A stretch of DNA of 64,000 nt, taken from NCBI RefSeq assembly GCF_027744825.2, contig NC_071350.1:1984001-2048000 (forward strand). The letters are read 5' to 3'. Every line of letters begins with the position of its first letter. Positions within the stretch are counted from its first letter, which is position 1. Made by a program: the position numbers and the translations under genes. The notes beneath the pieces were generated by a model. That model saw only the letters and a list, made by a program, of their open reading frames with translations. It was not told the origin of the DNA and searched no databases. Below, in pieces: positions 43,775 to 52,200 of the stretch. Source of the DNA: Synchiropus splendidus (taxonomy: Eukaryota > Chordata > Actinopteri > Syngnathiformes > Callionymidae).

Positions 43775-44602
43775 TTAATAATAGTCCACCAGCACTTGTC
43801 TTTTTGCATCAATCTCCAGAATGGAATCGTAACAAGCGTATACAATCAGTGTTACGGTGTTCGGTAAGGGTACTCTGAATCTCATCTCCACTCTTAAATT
43901 CCCATTTGAGACAGGAGAGAGAGCGTCGTTGTCGTCGGCTGGATTGAGATTAAATGCAAACAACGAATAACCGCTGTTAAAACCTTCACGGTCAATGCTT
44001 AGAGGCAGATCCTTCAAATGTCTTCCTGTAGCTAGAATCATGTTATAAAACTCTCTGACCGCCATACCGTTATTAAACTGAGGTTGAAAAGCTTTAGCGG
44101 GGATCTGTCGGCCATCCTGACAGAGGGCTAGATATTCAGTGTTGTAATGATGAAAATTGAACGGGGAGAGCTCTCTCCTACCGGTAAACGCCTCGTGATG
44201 TACCAACCCTAAAACCACGTATTTAGGTATTGAACCCAGAAACAAATTCTCCTGGGTACATATTCTTGAGTTTTCTGGAATGGAGTATGTTTTTACATTG
44301 ACTCGCGAGAGCGGGTAGAGAGCATTTCCTTTTAACAAACCCGCCGCATGACCTATTCTCACAGCTGGCGAAACAGTGACTTTCTTCACAAACAGAGATG
44401 CGCCAAGGATTTTCAGACGGAAGGTGGAGTCGCGGGGTCCGGTCAGGCAGAAGGCATCATTCGCTCTGGTGAGTTTAATTCTTAAATCGACAGAGTTTAA
44501 TAACAGTCTCTCGCAGAAAAATATGTCGCTATGGAGAGGCCCTAGAAGATGTACTTCTCTGGATCTGCTCGTGAACTCGGCCCTCTTATTAAGACCTGCG
44601 TT
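43775..44602 (-). pseudogene. Major capsid protein (double jelly-roll), N-terminal part missing
   Basis: 275 codons remain in one open frame; the codon before the first is the TAA that ends the upstream gene, and no ATG start is available near it (a GTG lies at 44389). The remaining part has the expected features of the C-terminal jelly-roll of Polinton major capsid proteins: a conserved block that includes LNKRAEFT, LHSDIFF, FRLKILGASLF, then YPLSRVNVKT, and a terminal NGNLRVEMRF...LIVYACYD...DAKRQVLVDYY. Family members are much longer, so roughly the first third or more (most of the first jelly-roll) is lost, apparently by internal deletion exactly after the preceding gene. Without it no capsid shell should form from this copy. 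Confidence 0.8.
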
Positions 44603-45040
44603 TTAAAATATATCAGAGCTCCCTCTGGACTTCCTCTTGGCCCGTCTGCTTCTGTCAACTGACTTCTTTCTTTTTTTGTTTGTACGTTTATTAGAGCTCT
44701 GTGTTACACGCCGTCCTGGTGGGCGTCTCTTTGTCCTTCGTGATAAGACGGCTATACCTCCTGACCCTTCCTGTCTCTGTTGATCGCTCATACCTCTCAC
44801 GGTGCGGGTGAACATATCCGTGGCTATGTTACCCACTGCTGATTTGAGATGGGGTTTCGCGATGGCAATACCTCTTTTCAACAGAGGTGATACAAACCGA
44901 AACATTTTCGAGAAGAGGGAACCTATGCCTCGTCCGTACATAACAGGGGCACCGTAGAAACCCGGTAGATCTCCACCCACCTGTTTTTCATAATATTGTA
45001 CAAATCTGTGAGGGTCGTCTCTTAAGCCTGCGTGAACCAT
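44603..45040 (-). CDS. Small basic virion-type protein
   Basis: 145 codons, ATG. The N-terminal part has GFYGAPVMYGRGIGSLFSKMF and then an amphipathic helical stretch (about 42-80). The C-terminal half is extremely basic (RRTKRRPPGRR, KRTNKKRKKS, RRAKRKSRG) and should bind DNA. Its place between penton and major capsid genes and its two-part build suggest a condensing or membrane-active core protein comparable to adenoviral minor core proteins. Stop codon shared with the deletion junction of the capsid gene. Confidence 0.7.
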   Translation of the reverse strand: MVHAGLRDDPHRFVQYYEKQVGGDLPGFYGAPVMYGRGIGSLFSKMFRFVSPLLKRGIAIAKPHLKSAVGNIATDMFTRTVRGMSDQQRQEGSGGIAVLSRRTKRRPPGRRVTQSSNKRTNKKRKKSVDRSRRAKRKSRGSSDIF

Positions 45041-45130
45041 TGTGTTTGTTTACGCCTTGGTCTGCAAAGACTGGTTATCTCTCTCCGGTGTTGTGCTGGT
45101 GAATGAATTTCCACATGACGATACAAGGGT

Positions 45131-45138
45131 TATATAAT
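45131..45138 (-). promoter_or_regulatory. Candidate TATA box for the basic virion gene
   Basis: On the minus strand ATTATATA (TATATAA-type) lies about 90 bases before the ATG, in a 104-base spacer after the penton gene. Confidence 0.4.
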
Positions 45139-45144
45139 ATCCTC

Positions 45145-46086
45145 TCAAGTAACAGGTCTAAAGTGTAGAGTCACCACCACCTTTCCAAAGGTAAAATTGA
45201 CTGGTTTGTTAAGATCCGATTTAATTTGTATCTGAATATTTTCAATATGGTTCTTGGCCACCGGTAAATAGTAAGCAGGGTTAAAATGTTGTGTGATTAT
45301 ATCTGAGTAGCTACCCTTGATTTCCACCGTTCTTAAAAGCGGTGCATATGCATCCCCTACAAGCTGAGGTCTTACAACGTCGCTGTAACAGTAGAGATGG
45401 TAAAACCCCACTTTTAAATCAACTGGATGGGGCGCTCTGTAGTCGCAAAAATTGATCCAATGACCAGGCTCTACACCTAGCATGTAAGCCAAAGGCGAGT
45501 TAAAAAGCACTAGGTTCTGCCCGTCTCCTTGAAGATCAATTTTTTGCCGTGCACTGTCAAACAGGAAGCGTATGTCGTTATTGGTTTTTTTAAAGGTTTG
45601 TGCCAACTCGGTTGTAATCTGATTAATAGAGCTGTAATATCCACCCTTAAACTTCAGTCTGGAAATATCTGTTCCAGCCGTTTTGAAATGTCGATCAATC
45701 CCACGCGATTCGTCTTTTTTCCTCTGAGCAGAGGCACTGGCATCGGGATCCGGAGCCCTAAGACGAGCCATGGCTCTATGAAATTCATCTTTATACCGTC
45801 GTGTCGTGTTAGCCTCCGAATCTGATCCTCTAGGGGGAGCCGTGTTTGTGTTGGAATCAGGTACTCTATGGTTCGGTTTCCAGTAAAATGATGCTGTATC
45901 CTCCGGAATATTATGCCACGTGTGAGGGTATGTAATCTCCGTCAAAGCGACCTCCCATTTTCCGTTTAAATCAATATGTTGTGCTAAATCGACGCGGAAA
46001 GTACCGATCGAGTTGTCTTTAAAAACTTTTGCGCTGGCGTTTGATGGTAAAGTCACATAGAAGCCTGCATTCTTTGAGCCGTACAT
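45145..46086 (-). CDS. Penton-like minor capsid protein (single jelly-roll)
   Basis: 313 codons, ATG, intact. The N-terminal strands include FYVTLPSNAS and GTFRVDLAQHI, then GKWEVALTEITYPHTW, a recognisable block in Polinton minor capsid proteins. A charged low-complexity insert (about 85-145) precedes the second half, with FKGGYYSSINQI, PLAYMLGVEP, and a final FTFGKVVVTLHFRPVT strand. Forms the capsid vertices in the virion model. Starts 34 bases after the integrase stop. Confidence 0.8.
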   Translation of the reverse strand: MYGSKNAGFYVTLPSNASAKVFKDNSIGTFRVDLAQHIDLNGKWEVALTEITYPHTWHNIPEDTASFYWKPNHRVPDSNTNTAPPRGSDSEANTTRRYKDEFHRAMARLRAPDPDASASAQRKKDESRGIDRHFKTAGTDISRLKFKGGYYSSINQITTELAQTFKKTNNDIRFLFDSARQKIDLQGDGQNLVLFNSPLAYMLGVEPGHWINFCDYRAPHPVDLKVGFYHLYCYSDVVRPQLVGDAYAPLLRTVEIKGSYSDIITQHFNPAYYLPVAKNHIENIQIQIKSDLNKPVNFTFGKVVVTLHFRPVT

Positions 46087-46111
46087 GGTGATATGATGCC
46101 TGGTGTAAAGA

Positions 46112-46125
46112 AGGACCTTGTTATA
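46112..46125 (-). promoter_or_regulatory. Candidate TATA region for the penton gene
   Basis: On the minus strand ATAAAAAATATATAAC overlaps the integrase stop codon and lies about 30 bases before the penton ATG, suggesting its own (late) promoter with a very short leader. Confidence 0.4.
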
Positions 46126-47198
46126 TATTTTTTATATCCGAAGCTTTTACCCAACTGTTGAATTTTTCAGGCCAGTTCTTCCATTGGACAAAGACCTGCC
46201 TCTCTCCTTTAACGCAGCGTTCCTTGAGAATCTTTTCAACGTGAAATACTTTATCCTTTACGAGTTGTACTTTTTGTAATTCTTGATCATAAAATGATCC
46301 TTGGATGGGCTCGCCGTCGAAATCTTTCAATTTATACACAGGCGGGGTGCGCTGAATACATTCAGTTACCGTAAATATCTCATCTGTAAAACTCTGCTCA
46401 TACTTTTTGTCAAATACACCTCGTAGTTTCGATATTCTAACATGATCGCCCTCCTTAAATTTTGGCTTCTGCCGATCTTTTGACGGTCTAATGTAAAGAT
46501 TGTCAAACACTTGCAGAGTATTTTCTTTAGTTACTTCCATCGGTGTCATTTTTATACTGCTGTGATAGCTGTGATTATAACTCTTTACTAGATCCTGTAA
46601 AACCTCGATGTAACGTAGTGTGTTTTTAGCCGTGAAATATCTCCACATCCGATTTTTAAGTGCGGTTAAATCTCTCAACCACAGAGGCCTTAACGTCACT
46701 CGCTGTTGAAAAATGATTAATACCCTTCCTTTCCATCAAAGCCCTGAAACTCTTGTTAAAAAATTCTTTCCCGTCATCCGTCTGTAGCTTTACAGGCGTC
46801 CCGCTCTCCTCCAACACTGATTCGAACGCCTTCACTGTCTCGATCGCAGTCTTTCTTTTTAAAACGCGTAGATAGGCCTTCTTTGAAAATACATCTATAA
46901 CGGTCAACAAGTAATTTTGATCGTTGTTATATCTAGCCAATGCCTGCATGTCGCATAGGTCGGCCTGGAATTGTTGAAGAGGCCTGTGAACAAATACTCT
47001 GTTTCTCGGAAAGTTTACTCTGGTCGGTTTATGCAGGGTGTAAGCATCCTGTTTTGATAAAAAATCTTTAATAGATTTAGAACTGACAGGTTTTCCAGTC
47101 TCGACCTGCACCCCTCGACGAAGGCGATCCACGCCTCCATAGCTCCCAGGGTGAAGAGGATTGTAATAAACTCTTTTAATGATGTGTTTCACCGACAT
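46121..47198 (-). pseudogene. INT: Retroviral-type integrase with chromodomain, frameshifted
   Basis: Two overlapping frames form one gene. The first (47198-46656, ATG) has the rve core with D80 in FQADLC, D141 in QTDDGKEF and E175 in VVERFNRT, the D,D-E triad. It stops just after FNRT. The second (open to 46121) continues at KNRMWRYF with the rest of the core, an SH3-like C-terminal domain and a chromodomain (VFHVEKIL...FVQWKNW...WVKASDI) as in other Polinton integrases. The change is a single +1 shift (one extra base or two missing) near 46656-46661, next to an A-run. It may be a true mutation, an assembly error or, less likely, programmed frameshifting. The natural role is insertion of the linear element with 6-bp duplications. 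The intact rest suggests the break is recent. Confidence 0.9.
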
Positions 47199-47321
47199 GT
47201 TAAACGAGAAATGAACGAGGTGAGATCCGAATATGCTTCTTAATGTTTTTATTAAACAGTTATGTCAGGATTCAATCGTAATGTTATACAAAGAGAGTAA
47301 AAGAGTTAAAAAAAAAGTAAA
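47199..47321 (-). other. Spacer with poly(A) signal for the upstream gene
   Basis: A minus-strand AATAAA (47253-47248) lies about 70 bases after the stop of the leftward gene ending at 47322 and before the integrase ATG, so the right-end gene and the integrase probably have separate transcripts. Confidence 0.5.
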
Positions 47322-48193
47322 TCACATACGAGGGAATCTCGTGTTTGTGACATCGACCAGGACCGGCGTTCTATTCCAGATTCTACTTGCTGATTCCAGA
47401 CGTTCAATTAGAAGATCCTCTGGCTCATTTTTGATGTATTCAGTCCATACACTTGATTTTGGAGACCTCATTTCGAGCAAGACTGTCTCGGCTGTAGCCT
47501 TGATTCTCATTTTCTCTGGTTGTACATCATTCAGAGTCAAGTAATGCTGTATAGCAGGCAGAAAGTTCTTGTTACAGAGTCTCTTCATCAACGGGTGGAA
47601 GTTAAGCCTGTAGAAATCATCCTCCATTTCTTCAAGACAGCTGTGTTGTAGTTGGCTGGGATGGTCTACTTGGCAACCGTAGCAGATCTCCCTCCAATAC
47701 CGGCGCATGGTTTTACCTAGTAGATGAAATACAACTGTCTTTACAGCTTTCAGGAACAAACCGCTTATCCATCCGTCCGTTTCATCATTAGCTGCTGGTT
47801 CTAGGTCTTGAGAAGCAGGGGATAAAACAGTCGGATGCACGTCGACAGTTTCGTTTCCGGTGCAGGTGGTTGCCGTCTTCCCTACGGGTTCCTCCGCGTC
47901 ATCCACATCTTGCATTTCAGTTGTAACAGAGACGTCTGTGTTGTCTTTGACGGCCAATGAAGGACGGGCTCCGTCTGTCGTGTCGTCGTTAGAATCCTCG
48001 TACTTATGATCGTCAGCCGCAACGTGTTCTACCGCAGGAAGTAGAGGTGACGGCATGGAGTTGTTCATCCCGTACCCGGGACCGCCTGTAGCAGCTCCGA
48101 GGAAGGTAGTGACGATACGTCTCGGAACACCTTCGGGCCTCATCGTTGTCTTGGATGGTCTTGTTCCAACAGACACGTCTGCATGGTGTTGCT
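47322..48193 (-). CDS. Unknown Polinton protein; probable second exon of a spliced gene
   Basis: The frame is open from about 48208 with no ATG before a GTG at 48176 and a late ATG near 48143. Just upstream is a strong minus-strand acceptor, GATTTTTTCCAG|AG (AG at 48195-48194), in phase 1. The protein begins with an acidic disordered part rich in Asp, Thr and Val. It then has a helical segment and a cluster CYGCQVDHPSQLQHSC, which reads C-x2-C-x3-H-x5-H-x-C and looks zinc-binding. A basic alpha-helical C-terminal part follows. I do not recognise a family. See the upstream ORF for the proposed splice. Confidence 0.55.
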
Positions 48194-48253
48194 CTGGAAA
48201 AAATCCTCTTTATAACAACCATCAACAAGTAGGCGGTCCAGAGTGGGGCGGTC

Positions 48254-48946
48254 CTAAAAGGTCAGTGCTTTTTTCAACACAAGGGCATCATTCCATAAGC
48301 GGCTATGGTAGAAGAGACCGTCGATTTTTGGAGAAATCTCCTGGATTTTCTCACTCCAAGCATCCATCGGTATGGTTAACAGAGTACGAAAAACGCCACA
48401 ATCGGAATTAAAATACTCCAGGACGAAATCTTCTTCTTCTTCGCCTGTGACTCCTGTTGATACTTTATGGATGGCCCTGAAGGACCAGCGTCCTGATCCT
48501 GACATTTTAGCCAACCATATAGCCATGAAGGACGGTTTCCTCTCCATATGCTCGGGTTTGTTAGAAACGACTCCGACCTTCTGACGTTGTTCTTCTTCTT
48601 CTCCAGTCCAGGGAAGATTTTCCGGCTTCACCTCTCTCAGCACACCCCAGTCGTTAGACGATAACACAGCCATCTCCGTACAGGCACTCAGGGTTTCGTC
48701 ATCCTCCAGCTGGTAAATGTACAATTCGGCTGTTTCGTACTTAAACGTGTACCCCCATCTTCCTCGACGTCCGTAAGGCTCTAGAGACCACTCTTCCTGC
48801 AAAGATTCCCCCGGCGGTGCCTGCGTACGTCGTAGGTACATTACAGATTTACGGGGAGCCCCGACGCCCATCCACGGGTCCTCAATAACAGTCACAGCCG
48901 TCTCGCTGATCACTGGTGAGCCGCGCATCGTTGTAAGGACAGACAT
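48254..48946 (-). CDS. Unknown Polinton protein, first gene or exon at the right end
   Basis: 230 codons from an ATG, no known motif. Trp/Tyr-rich beta-type sequence (GRRGRWGYTFKYETAELYIY) with acidic runs (EEEEQ, EEEED). A minus-strand donor GGA|GTGAGA at 48355/48354 is in phase 1. Joined to the acceptor at 48194 it would remove a 161-base intron (including the last 101 bases of this ORF) and link both ORFs in one frame: 592 + 872 nt = 1464 nt. Phase 1 is also the phase of every intron in the rightward spliced gene. Either two genes or one spliced gene is possible; I favour splicing because the downstream ORF lacks a good start. Confidence 0.55.
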   Translation of the reverse strand: MSVLTTMRGSPVISETAVTVIEDPWMGVGAPRKSVMYLRRTQAPPGESLQEEWSLEPYGRRGRWGYTFKYETAELYIYQLEDDETLSACTEMAVLSSNDWGVLREVKPENLPWTGEEEEQRQKVGVVSNKPEHMERKPSFMAIWLAKMSGSGRWSFRAIHKVSTGVTGEEEEDFVLEYFNSDCGVFRTLLTIPMDAWSEKIQEISPKIDGLFYHSRLWNDALVLKKALTF

Positions 48947-49003
48947 TGTCGGTTGGTTGTGCTCGTCGGGTCCTTGCTCCTGGCTACAGTCTGAAGGGTA
49001 CGT

Positions 49004-49013
49004 ATATATATAT
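49004..49013 (-). promoter_or_regulatory. Candidate TATA box for right-end gene
   Basis: TATATATATA (self-complementary) about 60 bases before the ATG at 48946; no other promoter-like motif is between the inverted repeat and this gene. Confidence 0.4.
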
Positions 49014-49050
49014 ACACACAGGGTGATGTTTATACAGCTGTCCGCCCCAC

Positions 49051-49230
49051 TCCCTTCGTTATTTTACTTCCTGTCATAAAAAAGGGGAGGGTTATTATTT
49101 TAATTTCTTTTTGATATAAAAAGGGGGAGGGGCTTTATTACTTCCGGAAGGGTTGGGGTTTATTACTTCCGGAGTCATAAATCAATAAATCATTACAGGT
49201 TTGACAGATAGTGGTTTCCTTCCTCTCTCT
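49051..49230 (-). repeat. Right terminal inverted repeat of the Polinton
   Basis: The outer 142 bases pair with the left end with one difference (ATTTATGAC against ATTAATGAC). The match continues inward after the left-specific 37-bp duplication. The end abuts the CCCACC target duplication. Confidence 0.9.
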
Positions 49231-49236
49231 CCCACC

Positions 49237-52200
49237 TTATCTCAAGCTGAAAACGCGTTTTCTGCATTGTGCCATAACTTTGCAGAGAAGCTTCAGAACA
49301 TGAAATTTTCACCTCCCACTATAGCAGAAAGGGTCTTTCTAGTAGTTGCACATCAAATTTAAGCTGTCTGATGTGTTTTTCCAAAGTTATCAACATTTTT
49401 ATGTTTGGCGTCCCGGAACCCACCTTATCTCAAGCTGAAAACGCGTGTTCAGCATTGTGCCATAACTTTGCAGGGAAGCTTCAGAACATGAAATTTTCAC
49501 CTCCCACTATAGCAGAAAGGGTCTTTCTAGTAGTTGCACATCAAATCTAAGCTGTCTGATGTGTTTTTCCAAAGTTATCAACATTTTTACGTTTGGCGTT
49601 CCGGAATCGACCTTATCTCAGGCTGCAAACGCGTTTTACGCATTGTGCCATAACTTTGCGGGGAAGCTTCAGAACATGAAATGTTCACCTCCCACTATAG
49701 CAGAAAGGGTCATTCTCGTAGTTGCACATCAAATGTAAGCTGTCTGAAGTGTTTTTCCAAAGTTATGAACATTTTTATGTTTTGCGTTCCGGAATCAACC
49801 TTATCTCAGGCTGAAAAGGCGTTTTCTACATTGTGCCATAACTTTGCAGGGAAGCTTCAGAACATGAAATTTTCACCTCCCACTATACCAGAAAGGGTCT
49901 TTCTAGTAGTTGCACATCAAATCTAAGCTGTCTGAAGTGTTTTTCCAAAGTTATCAACATATTTTTGTTGGGCGTTCCGGAATCGACCTTATCTCAGGCT
50001 GAAAACGCGTTTTACTCATTGTGCCATAACTTCGCAGGGAAGCTTCAGAAAATGAAATTTTCACGTCCCACTATACCAGAAAGGGTGTTTCTTGTAGTTG
50101 CACATCAAATCTAAGCTGTCTGAAGTGTTTTTGCAAAGTTATCAACATTTTTATGTTTGGCGTTCCAGAATCGACCTTATCTCAGGCTGAAAACGCGTTT
50201 TACGCATTGTGCCATAACTTTGCAGGGAAGCATCAGAAAATGAAATTTTCACCTCCCACTATAGCAGAAAGGGTCTTTCTAGTAGTTACACATCAAATCT
50301 AAGCTGTCTGAAGTGTTGTTACAAAGTTATCAACATTTTTACGTTTGGCGTTCCGGAACCCACCTTATCTCAAGCTGAAAACGCGTTTTCTGCATTGTGC
50401 CATAACTTTGCAGGGAAGCTTCAGAACATGAAATGTTCACCTCCCACTATAGCAGAAAGGGTCTTTCTAGTAGTTGCACATCAAATATAAGCTGTCTGAA
50501 GTGTTTTTCGAAAGTTATCAACATTTTTATGTTGGGCGTTCGGGAATCGACCTTATCTCAGGCTGAAAACGCGTTTTACGCATTGTGCCATAACTTTGCA
50601 GGGAAGCTTCAGAAAATGAAATTTTCATCTCCCACTATAGCAGAAAGGGTCCTTCTAGTAGTTGCACATCAAATCTAAGCTGTCTGAAGTGTTTTTCGAA
50701 AGTTATCAACATTTTTATGTTTGGCCTTCCGGAATCGACCTTATCTCAGGATGAAAAATCGTTTTCTGCATTGTCCCATAACTTTGCAGGGAAGCTTCAG
50801 AACATGAAATTTTCACCTCCCACTATAGCAAAAAGGGTCTTTCTAGTAGTTGCACATCAAATCTAAGCTGTCTGAAGTGTTTTTACAAAGTTATCAACAT
50901 TTTTACGTTTGGCGTTCCGGAACCCACCTTATCTCAAGCTGAAAACGCGTTTTCTGCATTGTGCCATAACTTTGCAGGGAAGCTTCAGAACATGAAATGT
51001 TCACCTCCCACTATAGCAGAAAGGGTCTTTCTAGTAATTGCACATCAAATATAAGCTGTCTGAAGTGTTTTTCGAAAGTTATCGACATTTTTATGTTGGG
51101 CGTTGGGGAATCGACCTCATCTCAGGCTGAAAACGCGTTTTACGCATTGTGCCATAACTTTGGAGGGAAGCTTCAGGACATGAAATTTTCACCTCCCACT
51201 ATAGCAGAAAGGGTCTTTCTAGTATTTGCACATCAAATCTAAGCTGTCTGAAATGTTTTTTCCAAAGTTATGAAGAATTTTATGTTTGGCGTTCTGGAAC
51301 CCATCTTATCTCAGGCTGAAAACGCGTTTTCTGCATTGTGCCATAACTTTGCAGGGAAGCTTCAGAACATGAAATTTTAACTCCCACTATAGCAGAAAAG
51401 GTCCTTCTAGTAGTTGCACATCAAATCTAAGATCTCTGAAGTGTTTTTCCAAACTTATCAACATTTTTACGTTTGGCGTTCCGGAACCCACCTTATCTCG
51501 AACTGAAAACGCGTTTTCTGCATTGTGCCATAATTTTGCAGGGAAGCTTCAGAACATGAAATTTTCACGTCCCACTATACCAGAAAGGGTCTTTCTAGTA
51601 GTTGCACATCAAATCTAAGCTGTCTGATGTGTTTTTCCAAAGTTATCAATATTTTTATGTTTGGCGTTCCGGAATCGACCTTATCTCAGGCTGAAAACGC
51701 ATTTTCTGCATTGTGCCATAACTTTGCAGGGAGACTTCAGAACATGACATTTTCTCCTCCCACTATAGCAGAAAGGGTCTTTCTAGTAGTTGCACATCAA
51801 ATCTAAGCTGTCTGAAGTGTTTTTCCATAGTTATCAACACTTTTATGTTTGGCTTTCCGGAACCCACCTTATCTCAGGCTGAAAACGCGTGTTCTGCATT
51901 GTGCCATAACTTTGCAGGGAAGCTTCAGAAAATGAAATTTTCATCTCACACTATAGCAGAAAGGGTCTTTCTAGTAGTTGCACATCAAATCTAAGCTGTC
52001 TGAAGTGTTTTTCAAAAGTTATCAACATTTTTATGTTTGGAGTTCCGGAATCGACCTTATCTCAGGATGAAAAATCGTTTTCTGCATTGTCCCATAACTT
52101 TGCAGCGAAGCTTCAGAACCTGAAATTTTGACCTCCCAATATAGCAGAAAGGGTCTTTCTAGTAGTTGCACATCAAATCTAAGCTGTCTGAAGTGTTTTT

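Larger units (their letters stand above)
32434..49230 (+). mobile_element. Complete Maverick/Polinton (adintovirus-like) element
   Basis: 16,797 bp beginning AGAGAGAGG and ending CCTCTCTCT, flanked by the 6-bp duplication CCCACC (32428-32433 and 49231-49236); 6-bp duplications and AG...CT ends are hallmarks of the family. Contains the defining set: protein-primed DNA polymerase B, retroviral-type integrase, packaging ATPase, adenain-like protease and capsid proteins. Two gene blocks converge near 43150. The integrase is frameshifted and the major capsid gene lacks its N-terminal part, so this copy is not fully autonomous. Confidence 0.95.

Noticed and set aside
44376..44606. 76-codon plus-strand frame opposite the capsid gene start
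   Set aside because: The minus strand here encodes recognisable capsid sequence in one frame with the downstream part.
48055..48411. 118-codon plus-strand frame opposite the right-end Polinton genes
   Set aside because: It is antisense to two ORFs with better coding character and splice signals.
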